Positions 34,084-43,111 are shown, counted from the first letter of the stretch. The stretch is DNA of 62,709 nt from Bacteroidota bacterium (GCA_027487835.1 JAIYCU010000017.1:1-62709); one strand, 5' to 3'. Notes: a model not told the origin generated them from the sequence alone. A program made the numbers and translations.

Positions 34084-35136
34084 ATGAATGTATCAAAGAC
34101 TCAGCTTTTAAAATTTTGTTTTGAAGTTTTTACTGCATGTGGAATGCCAACTGCTGACGCTAAACTAGCAGCGGATGTATTAGTCTGTGCAGATTTGCGT
34201 GGAATAGATTCTCATGGTGTAGCAAGATTAAGTGGTTATGTTAGGTTATGGGAAGCACAGCGCGCAAACATGCAAGCACAGCCTAAAATTATACATCAAA
34301 CACCTTCCACTGCAACTATTGACGCAGATGCGGGCTTAGGATTAGTGGTTGCACCTTACGCCATGAAGGTAGCCATAGAAAAGGCAAGGCAAGTAGGCAC
34401 GGGCTGGGTAGCTATTAAAAATTCAAATCATTTTGGAATTGCGGCTTACCATGCCATGATGGCTTTAGAAGAAGATATGATTGGCATTAGCATGACAAAT
34501 GCAAGTCCGCTTGTTGCGCCCACCCATGCCAAAGAAAGAATGTTAGGTACAAACCCAATTTGTATAGCAGTGCCTGCTGCAATGGAGCTGCCATTTATAA
34601 TAGACATGGCCACCTCAAATGCTGCCAATGGAAAGCTAGAAATTGCACAACGTCAAAATAAATCAATTCCTTTAGGTTGGGTTCAAACCGAAAACGGTGC
34701 AGAAAGTACAGATGCCAATGAGCTAAAAAGAGGAGGTGCATTATTGCCTTTAGGAGGCCATAAAGGCTATGGATTAGGTGCTGCTGTTGATATTTTAAGT
34801 GCTGTATTATCTGGCGCAAATTATGGTCCATGGGTGCCGCCATTTGTATCATTTTTAGCACCCTTGCCAGATTTACCTGGCGAAGGAATTGGCCATTTTG
34901 TAGGCGCCATGCGCATTGATGCCTTTAGGCCAAAAGACGACTTTAAAATGCATATGGATAATTGGATTAAACGCTTTAAAAATGCAGAAAGAATTGACCC
35001 AAATACAGAGGTGTTAATACCGGGTGAGCCAGAGTTTAGAATGCATAAAGAACGTTCTTTAAAAGGGTTTGACTTGAACCAAAATGTGGTAAATGATTTG
35101 TTAGAATTGGCTAAGAAATTTAACCTTAGCTTATAA
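34084..35136 (+). CDS. Ldh2-family malate/lactate/ureidoglycolate dehydrogenase
   Basis: A 350-residue NAD(P)-dependent 2-hydroxy acid dehydrogenase of the Ldh_2 fold, unrelated to classical LDH. Signatures are LRGIDSHGVARLSGYV (about 38-53), VAIKNSNHFGIAAYHA (about 110-125), MTNASPLVAPTHAKERMLGTNP and GHKGYGLGAAVDILSAVLSG. The conserved His in SHG and in the SNHFG motif are present. The substrate cannot be assigned. It ends in TTATAA, which also carries the stop of corA on the other strand. Confidence 0.88.
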   Translation: MNVSKTQLLKFCFEVFTACGMPTADAKLAADVLVCADLRGIDSHGVARLSGYVRLWEAQRANMQAQPKIIHQTPSTATIDADAGLGLVVAPYAMKVAIEKARQVGTGWVAIKNSNHFGIAAYHAMMALEEDMIGISMTNASPLVAPTHAKERMLGTNPICIAVPAAMELPFIIDMATSNAANGKLEIAQRQNKSIPLGWVQTENGAESTDANELKRGGALLPLGGHKGYGLGAAVDILSAVLSGANYGPWVPPFVSFLAPLPDLPGEGIGHFVGAMRIDAFRPKDDFKMHMDNWIKRFKNAERIDPNTEVLIPGEPEFRMHKERSLKGFDLNQNVVNDLLELAKKFNLSL

Positions 35137-36030
35137 CCATTGCTTTCGTTTAAACCACTGGAAAATAAGCACGGTTATTAGGAGCATAAAAATTAAAACG
35201 CCCGCATAGCCCCATTTTTGATGCAATTCAGGCATGTGCTCAAAATTCATCCCATACACACCTACCACAAAAGTTAAAGGTAAAAAGAAGGCCGAAAAAA
35301 CCGTTAGAATTCGCATTACCTCATTTGTTTTTTGCGAAGAAATACTCAAATATAAATGGAGTAAAGATTGCACATCTTCATGCAACTGCTCCGTAAAAAC
35401 TTCCATCCTTAAATAGTAATCTCGCATGTCCTCATAAAAAGAATTTTTACGATAAGACCCATGCATATTTTCTACTACCATTTTAGAGACATAATTGAGT
35501 CGTTTAAAAACATGAATTTGCCGTTTTAATAAATATAAATTCTTAAGTAAATCTGGGGTGCGTTTTTTTAAGAAAATTTTGCTTTCAAAATTACTGATGG
35601 TTTCATCTATACCATCAAGTGGTTTTTCAAAAGACTCAAAGGTGTTTTTAACAATTTTACATACCAAGTTAAAAGGATGTATCATATTAATATTGTTGCC
35701 ATATTTATGGGCCACTTTATCTAATAATTCGAAGCGACTGCGATGGATTGTTAAAATGAAATTGTCGTTATAAAAGAGGGCCACTTTTCGGGTAAGCTTT
35801 TGAATGCTGTCGCTTTCTGCCGTGCATTTTTGATCGTAGAAGCGTACAATAATAAAATGATAATTTTCAAAGGTTTCATATTTTGGTAAATGCTCAGATT
35901 GTAAACAATCTCTAACCGCCGCTTCTGGCAATTGATAGTTTTTTGCTAACAATAAAAGTTCTTCCTCAGTAGGGTCATATACATCTATCCAGTCAAACTG
36001 ATAGCCCAGTGGTTTTAAATTGGTTTGCAT
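35131..36030 (-). CDS. corA: CorA-family Mg2+/Co2+ transporter
   Basis: A 299-residue CorA-type channel. It has a cytoplasmic alpha/beta domain and a long stalk helix (about 130-240), then TM1 ending in the pore signature YGMNFEHMPE (about 259-268), and TM2 followed by a basic C-terminus (FKRKQWL). Subunits assemble as pentamers in the inner membrane. The last 6 bases overlap the convergent Ldh2 gene (shared TTATAA). Confidence 0.92.
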   Translation of the reverse strand: MQTNLKPLGYQFDWIDVYDPTEEELLLLAKNYQLPEAAVRDCLQSEHLPKYETFENYHFIIVRFYDQKCTAESDSIQKLTRKVALFYNDNFILTIHRSRFELLDKVAHKYGNNINMIHPFNLVCKIVKNTFESFEKPLDGIDETISNFESKIFLKKRTPDLLKNLYLLKRQIHVFKRLNYVSKMVVENMHGSYRKNSFYEDMRDYYLRMEVFTEQLHEDVQSLLHLYLSISSQKTNEVMRILTVFSAFFLPLTFVVGVYGMNFEHMPELHQKWGYAGVLIFMLLITVLIFQWFKRKQWL

Positions 36031-36086
36031 GGCTAAAAATAATACTTTTGTTCATTAAGTTTTTAAAAGAAAGTAATTTAGCCAAT

Positions 36087-38711
36087 ATGTTTACCCAAAT
36101 TCCAAGGAGACTTTTCATAATATTGATTGGTTTTTGTTTTTGCTTTGCACCTTTAATGAGTCAAACCCTTCAGCCAAAAAAGGCAGGCGTATGCTTTAGA
36201 TTTGATGATTATCAAGATTCAAGTAAAATCGCAAGTGTCTTAAAAATGTTTGATAAGTACAATGGTAAATTTACGTATGCAGCCAATGCCGGGATTGCAG
36301 AGATTGTAAGCAATCAGCAGTTTTGGGCTTTCTTGAGAGAAATGCAAGCAAATGGGCATGAGGTAGCCGACCAAGCTCCCACTGATGTATCCCATTTTTT
36401 TGATGCAGTGGACGCGAATGAGGCAAAAAAATATTTAGGATTACCTGGTGTTGATCATATTAGAGATAGCAGCAGACGAATTTGTTTAAAATATAATGTT
36501 CTAGATAATTCAGGTACTGGAGACGAAGGTTTGGTAAACATTAAGGGAAACCTCATGATTAGTAAGCAAGCTGGTGAGTTTTCTAACCTGCGTTTGTTTA
36601 ATAATAAATTTGTGGTAGCATTCTATTTGCCAGGAAGTTCAGAATTGATAGGCTTTAGCGGTTTTTCTAACCTTAATTCAAGTGATCCGGATACAGCATT
36701 TTTAAGGGATTTTTGGTTTGAACCCATTGATATGGGAAATAGAAATGATGTGATTTATAGAAAGTTATCTCCCTATCAACTTACAGTCGATAAACAAGGA
36801 CTGCAATTAATGTTGTCCTATTCTCTTAAAATATTTAATAAACATGGGGTTCAAACGCCGAGCACCTTCGTGCATCCAGGCGGCTATCATCCTTATGTGA
36901 GCCCTAGTTTGGTAAAAGAAGTAGCGCAATCAATGGGGTTTACGGGCGCTGCCTCTTATCCAACCGCTCGAAATTTTATTACTTATAGTAATCCACAAGG
37001 CTTAAGACAATTTAATTTTCAAGGAGTAGATTTTACACCAGAATCTCAAACTGCAACCGATATTAAGCGCATCATTGCCAATCAATATGCCCTTAACCAA
37101 GTTTCTGTTTGCATTAACCATATGTCTTTTGGAGGCCCCATCAGTTCGTTTTCTCAAATGCTAGGCAATATGGAAGAAGTATTGGTTTGGGCTTTGAGTA
37201 AGCAAATTCCTGTTTTAACTTATAAAGATTGGTGCAATCAGCTTGCCAACGCGCATTACAATCCAACAGAAGATATTTTTCCACCCTTACAAAATGATTT
37301 GAATGGCGATAATGAAATTGATGGCATTGAACTTACCAATCCAAACTATTTAGATAAAAATGCAGGCGTTGCTTACAATTCCAACTATGCATTAACTACC
37401 AATTCTACTTCAACCTTATTTTATATCCAAAATTTATCTGGGATATCAAAGGGCTTAAATACTTTTTCTATTTCAACCCGCGGTGGTAAAGATGCTTACG
37501 ATTATTTTAGGCTATTAATCTATTACCCAGAAAAGGGAACTACGCAATTTTTTGATATACCAACCAATAGTATTGGTTTTATAGAACAAAAGATTAATTT
37601 TTATGTGCCAGATGGCGTTACCTTTATCAATATTACCCTTAATTATAATACCAATAAATCTACGCGCGCTTTTGCAAGTGGATTCAAATTAAGCGGTGAA
37701 TTGCGTCCAGTCATTAAGGCAAGTACACTTGAAGTTCAAACGCATCAAATTGCTAAACCTATTCACCTAGATTCTATGGCCTCTTGCGTTGGATACACCT
37801 ATAATCAACTCAAATGGACAGTGCTTAAAAGTCCATTTTTATTTGATGCAAGTTTTATAAATGGTGCTAAGCTCTTATTAACGCCCAAGTTTCAAAAGTT
37901 TCCAATCACCTTTGATTCGATTCAAGTTAGGGTAGAAGCTCCCAATCAAAAGGCAGATACTGCCTGGTTTTACTTAAAAACAAAACACCCGCAAATTTGC
38001 AATGGACAATTAACTCAAATTAATACTCGAAAGATTTCAAGTATAGAAAAGTCGTACAGTTGGGCCTCGCAAAAGGCAGACCCCGTTTTTGTGAATACGC
38101 AAGATACTTTTATTTGGGTTCGACCCACCAGCGATAATTTATATACATTACAAGTTGAACCTTTGGCAGGCAACCCTGTAAGTCACAGTTTGGCTGTAAA
38201 TGTAATACCAACCAGAATTGTGGGTACACCTAGTGAAACTAAGCAATTTTTAGGCAATCCATCGGTAGAATTTAACCTTCCTTATCAAAATCATTACCAG
38301 GTTTATTTATATAATTTACCACAATCTGAAGCAATAGTTAGCATACAGAACAAGAAAGTTACCATTGAAAAAGCTGCAAACTTTAGCGGTAATTTAGCGG
38401 TTCAACTTTTTGTGGTAAGTCCAACTTGCGAAGCATTCAGACACGATTTGTACGTAAATACTTGGTCTGTGGGAGGAACTGAGTTTTCACAACAAAAGTT
38501 TAATATTTACCCAAATCCTGCCCAAAGCATTATAGAGGTTCAAGGTCTTTCAAATTTTTTAGCAGCCATTTATGATCTTAATGGCAAGCAAATTAAAAGT
38601 TTCGGGTTGAACCAAACGCTGGATGTTACAGAAATAGAAAATGGCATATATATTCTTAAATTGGTGTCAGATGGAAATGAACATTTGCAAAAAATCATCA
38701 TTGCTCATTAG
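36087..38711 (+). CDS. Secreted polysaccharide-deacetylase-like protein with T9SS sorting domain
   Basis: An 874-residue exported protein. I chose ATG 36087, which gives a signal peptide ending PLMSQT; the longer GTG frame overlaps corA. Residues about 25-400 look like a NodB/polysaccharide deacetylase domain (GVCFRFDDYQD with the metal Asp pair; NGHEVADQAPTDVSHFF; INHMSFGG), partly degenerate. An EF-hand-like calcium loop, DLNGDNEIDGIE, follows near 405. The middle is beta-rich. The last 80 residues are a type A sorting domain (FNIYPNPAQSIIEVQGL, IYDLNGKQIKSF, ENGIYILKLV). It should be secreted through T9SS and act on extracellular glycans. Confidence 0.78.
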   Translation: MFTQIPRRLFIILIGFCFCFAPLMSQTLQPKKAGVCFRFDDYQDSSKIASVLKMFDKYNGKFTYAANAGIAEIVSNQQFWAFLREMQANGHEVADQAPTDVSHFFDAVDANEAKKYLGLPGVDHIRDSSRRICLKYNVLDNSGTGDEGLVNIKGNLMISKQAGEFSNLRLFNNKFVVAFYLPGSSELIGFSGFSNLNSSDPDTAFLRDFWFEPIDMGNRNDVIYRKLSPYQLTVDKQGLQLMLSYSLKIFNKHGVQTPSTFVHPGGYHPYVSPSLVKEVAQSMGFTGAASYPTARNFITYSNPQGLRQFNFQGVDFTPESQTATDIKRIIANQYALNQVSVCINHMSFGGPISSFSQMLGNMEEVLVWALSKQIPVLTYKDWCNQLANAHYNPTEDIFPPLQNDLNGDNEIDGIELTNPNYLDKNAGVAYNSNYALTTNSTSTLFYIQNLSGISKGLNTFSISTRGGKDAYDYFRLLIYYPEKGTTQFFDIPTNSIGFIEQKINFYVPDGVTFINITLNYNTNKSTRAFASGFKLSGELRPVIKASTLEVQTHQIAKPIHLDSMASCVGYTYNQLKWTVLKSPFLFDASFINGAKLLLTPKFQKFPITFDSIQVRVEAPNQKADTAWFYLKTKHPQICNGQLTQINTRKISSIEKSYSWASQKADPVFVNTQDTFIWVRPTSDNLYTLQVEPLAGNPVSHSLAVNVIPTRIVGTPSETKQFLGNPSVEFNLPYQNHYQVYLYNLPQSEAIVSIQNKKVTIEKAANFSGNLAVQLFVVSPTCEAFRHDLYVNTWSVGGTEFSQQKFNIYPNPAQSIIEVQGLSNFLAAIYDLNGKQIKSFGLNQTLDVTEIENGIYILKLVSDGNEHLQKIIIAH

Positions 38712-38799
38712 GCATAATGGACTTGATTATTTTACATTTCTCACTTTACAAATTTAGAGTCCGTATTTAAATTGCTCCTTCCAATATTTTATCTTTCCC

Positions 38800-40536
38800 A
38801 TGAAACAAAACCAAACTGCCATTATAACATTGGTATTGGCTATTCTCGGAATTGTAGCCAAGTTAATGCTCATATTTCCGGCACTTACATTTAATTTTAA
38901 CCAATGGGTGATGGTGTTAATATATATAACATCACCTTTTCAATTGTCATTATTTGAAGTGCAATCTTTAAGTGATTTTGACGCTGGAGTTCTAAGAAAT
39001 CTCAACTTGTTTGAGGGCGCCATACTTTTGTTGATGCTATTATCTGCCTTGTTTTATGGTTTTAGCAACAAAAAGGAAATTCGATTAATAGCCTTTGTAC
39101 TTTGCGTATTGTTTTTAAATCAATTGGCGTGTTTTCTTATGAATAGCATGGCAACTTTTTTTACCTTATTTGCAATCCAAGAACAAGTTTTTAATTTTAA
39201 AATTGAAATGGCAGTGATATCAATTGCCAAACCCTTATTTTTTGTTTGGTTGAGCTATCGTTTGTTAAAGCCTTTGGTATCTCAGCAAGCGCCTCAAATT
39301 AAAAGCACACAATATGATACCTTTGAGTTGAAAGAATTTGTACTTCCATCGGGTTGGGTTCGACTATTTCATTTGTGGTTGGATGTTATTTTATTACTTC
39401 TAATTTATTCTATTTATGTTTTTGGCTTTCTGAAACCCTTTTTACAAAGCCTTGAGCAAATAATTGGGGCAAGGCCAACCGTATTAATCTATTTTGTGAT
39501 AGCAGGTTTTTTATATTATGCCGTTTCAGAGTGGTTATTTGGCGCTACACCTGCCAAAATGCTCACCCAAACTAAAGTATTAGACTTGGAAGGTAACACC
39601 CCTTTAATCGCTGCCATTCTTGGCAGAACCCTATACAGGCGCATACCTTTTAATGCCCTATCTTTTTTAGGGAATAATGGCTGGCATGATAAGTTTTCTC
39701 GCACGCAAGTAGTTTATTTAGAGAATAAGGGTGTAAAAGGAAGAAGATATTGGTGGTTGCCACTAATTTTTGGACTTATAATCATTGGATCAATACTTGG
39801 GCAGCAGGCTTTCGTCGAATATGAAGAAGCAAAAGAGGTTTCTAACGCCTATCAAAAGGAGGTAGCAAGTTTAGAAAACGAACTTAAAAATCTTGGTTCA
39901 AACCAGTTGCTTTCCTTTTTAAGTCAGGAAGACGAATTTGATTCAGAGCAACTTTATTTTAGGATAGACCATGTCACCTCAGACAGTGTATTTGGTTATT
40001 ATTTACCAATGGAAGATACTTATTGGAGCTCCTCTTATTTATTAGATCGTAAAGATTGGCTGTATAAGAAAAGCAAACCTAAAATCGTAGCTATTTCTCG
40101 TAAGAATTTAATGCAAGCCTACCCTAAAAGTATCGAAGATAAAGAGCGCAGGGCTAATGGAACAATATTACCCGAGCTACAATCACCACAATATTTGGAA
40201 ACTATTTATACCCTCGGCGGGGCTAATATTAAAAATGCGCATACTGGCGGTTCTTATGGTTCGCTTTTACACCTTGGCTTTTATAATGAAGGTTGGCCTG
40301 CCACTATTACTGGAATTACTATTAATAAAGGCAATCTTCAAATAGAACCTAAACCAATGATAAACGCACCAATTATATTTGGCAGCCAATATCCAGATTT
40401 TATGCTCAGCTTTGAAAACTACGAAATTGGCACAGCCTATGAATTTACGATGGAAGTAACAGATAGTGCAGGACAAGTTCAGCATTATCTTGTAACGGGA
40501 ACTGACATTGATAAAGAGCTGATTCGAAAAGATTAA
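38800..40536 (+). CDS. RDD-family membrane protein
   Basis: A 578-residue membrane protein. An N-terminal unit of four helices (about 8-145) precedes an RDD domain (about 185-310): WVRLFHLWLDVILLLLIYS, then EWLFGATPAKMLTQTKVLDLEG and LGRTLYRRIPFNALSFLG, then WHDKFSRTQVV. A further helix (about 325-343) is followed by a large C-terminal soluble region (about 350-578) with no family I recognise. RDD proteins are of uncertain role, and some are Na+/H+ antiporters. A GGTTCAAACC dispersed motif lies at 39895. Confidence 0.8.
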   Translation: MKQNQTAIITLVLAILGIVAKLMLIFPALTFNFNQWVMVLIYITSPFQLSLFEVQSLSDFDAGVLRNLNLFEGAILLLMLLSALFYGFSNKKEIRLIAFVLCVLFLNQLACFLMNSMATFFTLFAIQEQVFNFKIEMAVISIAKPLFFVWLSYRLLKPLVSQQAPQIKSTQYDTFELKEFVLPSGWVRLFHLWLDVILLLLIYSIYVFGFLKPFLQSLEQIIGARPTVLIYFVIAGFLYYAVSEWLFGATPAKMLTQTKVLDLEGNTPLIAAILGRTLYRRIPFNALSFLGNNGWHDKFSRTQVVYLENKGVKGRRYWWLPLIFGLIIIGSILGQQAFVEYEEAKEVSNAYQKEVASLENELKNLGSNQLLSFLSQEDEFDSEQLYFRIDHVTSDSVFGYYLPMEDTYWSSSYLLDRKDWLYKKSKPKIVAISRKNLMQAYPKSIEDKERRANGTILPELQSPQYLETIYTLGGANIKNAHTGGSYGSLLHLGFYNEGWPATITGITINKGNLQIEPKPMINAPIIFGSQYPDFMLSFENYEIGTAYEFTMEVTDSAGQVQHYLVTGTDIDKELIRKD

Positions 40537-40732
40537 CTTAACCTATGGCTTTGATGTTTGTTCCATATTTATGGCAAATAGCTCGTTTTATGGTTTAAAT
40601 TAAAGCGTTGTTTTTCAGATTGTTGATTTTAATGATGAGCTTATTTCCATTTCAAAAAAACTATTTAGGTCTAAATTAGTTTTATATACCGAGTGAGTAA
40701 ATTTTCATAATTAAGCGTTGTTGAAAGACAAC

Positions 40733-40769
40733 AAAAAGGGCACCTTGAGTAAGTGCCCTTTTATTTTTT
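40733..40769 (-). terminator. Terminator after tRNA-Cys (bidirectional)
   Basis: AAAAGGGCAC and GTGCCCTTTT form a 10-bp stem around a 9-base loop, with T runs on both sides. It lies immediately downstream of tRNA-Cys on the minus strand and could also stop readthrough from the RDD gene on the plus strand. Confidence 0.8.
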
Positions 40770-40770
40770 C

Positions 40771-40844
40771 TGGAGGTACCGAGCAGATTCGAACTGCTGT
40801 AGAGGCTTTTGCAGAGCCTTGCCTAGCCTCTCGGCCACGGTACC
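40771..40844 (-). tRNA. tRNA-Cys (anticodon GCA)
   Basis: On the minus strand the sequence folds into a cloverleaf. The acceptor stem is GGTACCG/CGGTACC, the anticodon stem AGGCT/AGCCT with loop CTGCAAA (anticodon GCA), and the T arm AGCAG-TTCGAAT-CTGCT. Discriminator T and an encoded CCA end follow. Total length is 74 bases. Confidence 0.96.
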
Positions 40845-40858
40845 TTTTTTGTAGGTCA

Positions 40859-40866
40859 CAAATATA
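40859..40866 (-). promoter_or_regulatory. Candidate -7 box TATATTTG for tRNA-Cys
   Basis: Exact TAnnTTTG match on the minus strand, 14 bases upstream of the mature tRNA 5' end. The -33 region is an A-rich tract without a clear TTG. Confidence 0.45.
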
Positions 40867-40892
40867 GATTTTTTTTTTAGCTAGAGAAGAAC

Positions 40893-40925
40893 TTGCTTAA
40901 ATATTTTTGTGAAAGCTTACCTTTG
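40893..40925 (+). promoter_or_regulatory. Candidate promoter of the DUF4920 operon (TTG - 22 bp - TACCTTTG)
   Basis: TACCTTTG at 40918-40925 matches TAnnTTTG and a TTG lies at 40893-40895. The predicted start near 40932 excludes the upstream GTG at 40909 as a start codon and supports the ATG at 40954. Confidence 0.5.
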
Positions 40926-40953
40926 TGTCTATAATATTCAAATTAATAGATAC

Positions 40954-41466
40954 ATGAAAAAAATCTTAGTGGTAGCAATTGCTGCGTTTTCATTAACTGC
41001 TTGTGGTGGTAATGGCACCGAATCTAAATCCAATTCAGATTTAACAAAAACTGAAACTTCAGCAATTGATACAGCTGGAATGACTTATTACGGTGAAAAG
41101 ATTACACCAGATAGCGCAGTTGCCATTGGTGAATTGTCTGCCCTAATGGGAGAAAAAACAGAATTGAATTGTAAAGTTACAGGTGAAATTGAAGGCGTAT
41201 GTCAGAAAAAAGGCTGTTGGATGGATATTAAAAATCCAAATGGTGAGGCAGTTAGAATTACGTTTAAAGATTATGGTTTCTTTATGCCAAAAGATGCTTC
41301 TGGTAAAAAAGCAATAATGTTAGGAGTAGCTAAAGTGGAAGAAACTAGCATTGCAGATTTGCAAGAGTATGCTAAAGATGCTGGAAAATCTGAAGCAGAC
41401 GTTAAAGCAATTAACACCCCTAAAAAAGAATTGGTATTTGAAGCGAGTGGGGTAATTCTTCAATAA
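40954..41466 (+). CDS. DUF4920 lipoprotein
   Basis: A 170-residue periplasmic lipoprotein (MKKILVVAIAAFSLTACGG; lipobox LTAC). After a Ser/Thr-rich linker, residues about 45-170 match DUF4920, with the invariant GVCQKKGCWMDIKN (two Cys six residues apart) and VRITFKDYGFFMPKDASGK. The domain has a ligand- or metal-binding look through its Cys pair, but no activity is established. ATG 40954 is chosen because the promoter lies inside the longer frame. The next gene, a haem lipoprotein, follows by 4 bases, so both are one unit. Confidence 0.85.
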   Translation: MKKILVVAIAAFSLTACGGNGTESKSNSDLTKTETSAIDTAGMTYYGEKITPDSAVAIGELSALMGEKTELNCKVTGEIEGVCQKKGCWMDIKNPNGEAVRITFKDYGFFMPKDASGKKAIMLGVAKVEETSIADLQEYAKDAGKSEADVKAINTPKKELVFEASGVILQ

Positions 41467-41470
41467 TTAA

Positions 41471-41944
41471 ATGAAGAAATTCTTATTAGCCATCATCCTG
41501 TTCCTGCTGGTTGGATTATTTATCCAATCATGCAGCAATGAACAAAAGCCAAAGGCTGAAGCAAAGGAAGCGCAAAGTACCCAAGATTCAATAGATGCCT
41601 GCGCAACCATAAAAGACCCTAATAATCCAAAGCCTATGGCCTTGATGATGCGTCAAATGGCTGCAAATGCTGACAGCATGAAGGCAAAAATCAATAGAGG
41701 TGAAGCCTTAGACTCTTTGCAATATCCTTTCATACGGTTTTTTGTAGCTGAACCTACAGACCCGCATGTATTAGAACCAAACTTTTTTGAAAAGGCGCGC
41801 TTGTTTCAAACTGCTTACAAGGATTTGTTCAAGCATCCTAAGGAGCAAAAAAAATATTATAATTTAATGATTCAGGCTTGTGTTAATTGCCACCAAAACT
41901 ATTGTAGCGGACCCTTGAAAAGAATCAGAAAGTTGCCAATATAA
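41471..41944 (+). CDS. Mono-haem c-type cytochrome-like lipoprotein
   Basis: A 157-residue lipoprotein (MKKFLLAIILFLLVGLFIQSCS; Cys about 21). A single haem c attachment motif CVNCH lies near the C-terminus (ACVNCHQNYCSGPLKRIRKL, about 135-154), within an otherwise helical domain containing MALMMRQMAANADSMKAKI. Haem near the C-terminus is typical of cytochrome c'-like or of DUF-type Bacteroidota monohaem proteins. It is co-transcribed with the DUF4920 gene (4-base gap), suggesting a joint redox or metal role in the periplasm. Confidence 0.8.
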   Translation: MKKFLLAIILFLLVGLFIQSCSNEQKPKAEAKEAQSTQDSIDACATIKDPNNPKPMALMMRQMAANADSMKAKINRGEALDSLQYPFIRFFVAEPTDPHVLEPNFFEKARLFQTAYKDLFKHPKEQKKYYNLMIQACVNCHQNYCSGPLKRIRKLPI

Positions 41945-41951
41945 TTTGTCG

Positions 41952-41979
41952 TTGTTTCACGTAAATTTCATTAGATTTG
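41952..41979 (+). promoter_or_regulatory. Promoter before the CxxCH-domain secreted protein (TTG - 17 bp - TAGATTTG)
   Basis: TAGATTTG (41972-41979) is an exact TAnnTTTG with a TTG at 41952-41954. The predicted mRNA start is near 41986, 16 bases before the first ATG at 42002. Confidence 0.5.
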
Positions 41980-42001
41980 ATTTGCAAACAACAATCAACC
42001 T

Positions 42002-43111
42002 ATGAAAGCTTTATTAAAAAACCGAAGGCCCATGAAAGCGATTTTGCTTTTTATGGGCCTTTTTATTTCTCTTTCCGTTTATACTTATCAATCTATGCCT
42101 TCTCCTGGTTACACTGGTGCGCCAGGTAATAGCAACTGTTCTTCGTGTCATTCTTGCACTCCCATTACTTCTGGAAGTGTTTGGAACAATATCTCATTAA
42201 CACGAGTAGGAGGTTCATTAGCGAGCATCACTGCCAATTCTTCTAATCCTATGAATCTTTCTTTTACATCTTCTACCAGTACAAAGTTTGGATTTCAATT
42301 GTGTGTGCTGCCCTCTTCTGCTACAAGCACAACTGCCTCTGTAGGCACTTTGAGTGCAGGTATATCTACTTTGGTTCAAACAGGATCCACTACTACTCCC
42401 GCAAGAAACTACCTTAACCATACCTCCGCAGGCACTGCAGCAAACTCAGGTACAGCCTCATGGAATTTTAATTGGATAACACCAGTTGCCTATTCAGGAG
42501 GAGCAACTTTTTATGTGGTAATTAATGAAACAGATGATAATAGTAGCTCCTCAGGTGATCAGATATATTTAAAAACATTTTCAACTACCGTTTTGCCAGT
42601 AAGATGGCTAGATTTTAGTGCCCACGAAACTGAGGAAGGAATTCTACTTAAATGGAGCACCGCTCTTGAGATAAATAATAAAGTATTTGAGGTTGAAAGA
42701 AGCGAAAATGGAGTTGATTTTGAAACGGCTGGCAGCCTTAATGGAAAGGGAAATAGCAGCAGCATCAGTAGCTATCGTTTTTTGGATGAAGTAAACGCAG
42801 CTAGAACTTGGTATTATCGCATCAAACAAATTGATTTTGACGGAAAAGAAGATTACAGTAGAGTTTTGGTGTATGCGCCTAATAAGCTCCAAGCCCCGGT
42901 TATGTTTGCTAATACCGACCAAAATCAATTGTTAATTCAATCAGAAGAAATTGCCTCTGCAGTAACGGTGTATGCGTTAACTGGCAATGTTGCACTTAAG
43001 CTAGATTCAAAAGGAAACAATACCTTCGAATTGCCCCAACAATTGCGAGGTGTATATTTAGTAGCTGTTCAAATTGGTTCAAACAGCTACTTTAAAAAGA
43101 TGTTATTTTAA
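42002..43111 (+). CDS. Secreted CxxCH (choice-of-anchor-like) protein with C-terminal sorting-like region
   Basis: A 369-residue exported protein. Two in-frame ATGs, both followed by AAAGC (42002 and 42032), precede the hydrophobic signal core; I give the first because the promoter sits 16 bases before its likely transcript start, but 42032 is equally plausible. The mature start GYTGAPGNSNCSSCHSC carries a CxxCH haem-type motif, as in choice-of-anchor V proteins. A Ser/Thr-rich beta domain follows (about 55-195), then an FN3-like module (VRWLDFSAHETEEGILLKWSTA in part) and an 85-residue tail resembling a T9SS sorting domain. A terminator-like hairpin overlaps the second ATG. Confidence 0.75.
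   Translation: MKALLKNRRPMKAILLFMGLFISLSVYTYQSMPSPGYTGAPGNSNCSSCHSCTPITSGSVWNNISLTRVGGSLASITANSSNPMNLSFTSSTSTKFGFQLCVLPSSATSTTASVGTLSAGISTLVQTGSTTTPARNYLNHTSAGTAANSGTASWNFNWITPVAYSGGATFYVVINETDDNSSSSGDQIYLKTFSTTVLPVRWLDFSAHETEEGILLKWSTALEINNKVFEVERSENGVDFETAGSLNGKGNSSSISSYRFLDEVNAARTWYYRIKQIDFDGKEDYSRVLVYAPNKLQAPVMFANTDQNQLLIQSEEIASAVTVYALTGNVALKLDSKGNNTFELPQQLRGVYLVAVQIGSNSYFKKMLF
42026..42069 (+). promoter_or_regulatory. Terminator-like hairpin overlapping the signal-peptide start codon
   Basis: AGGCCCAT (42026-42033) pairs with ATGGGCCT (42053-42060). The stem continues through a G-T and three A-T pairs, then GC/GC after a bulge, and TTTTATTT follows. The second ATG (42032) lies inside the 5' arm. 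It could act as an attenuator or hide the start codon. Confidence 0.55.
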
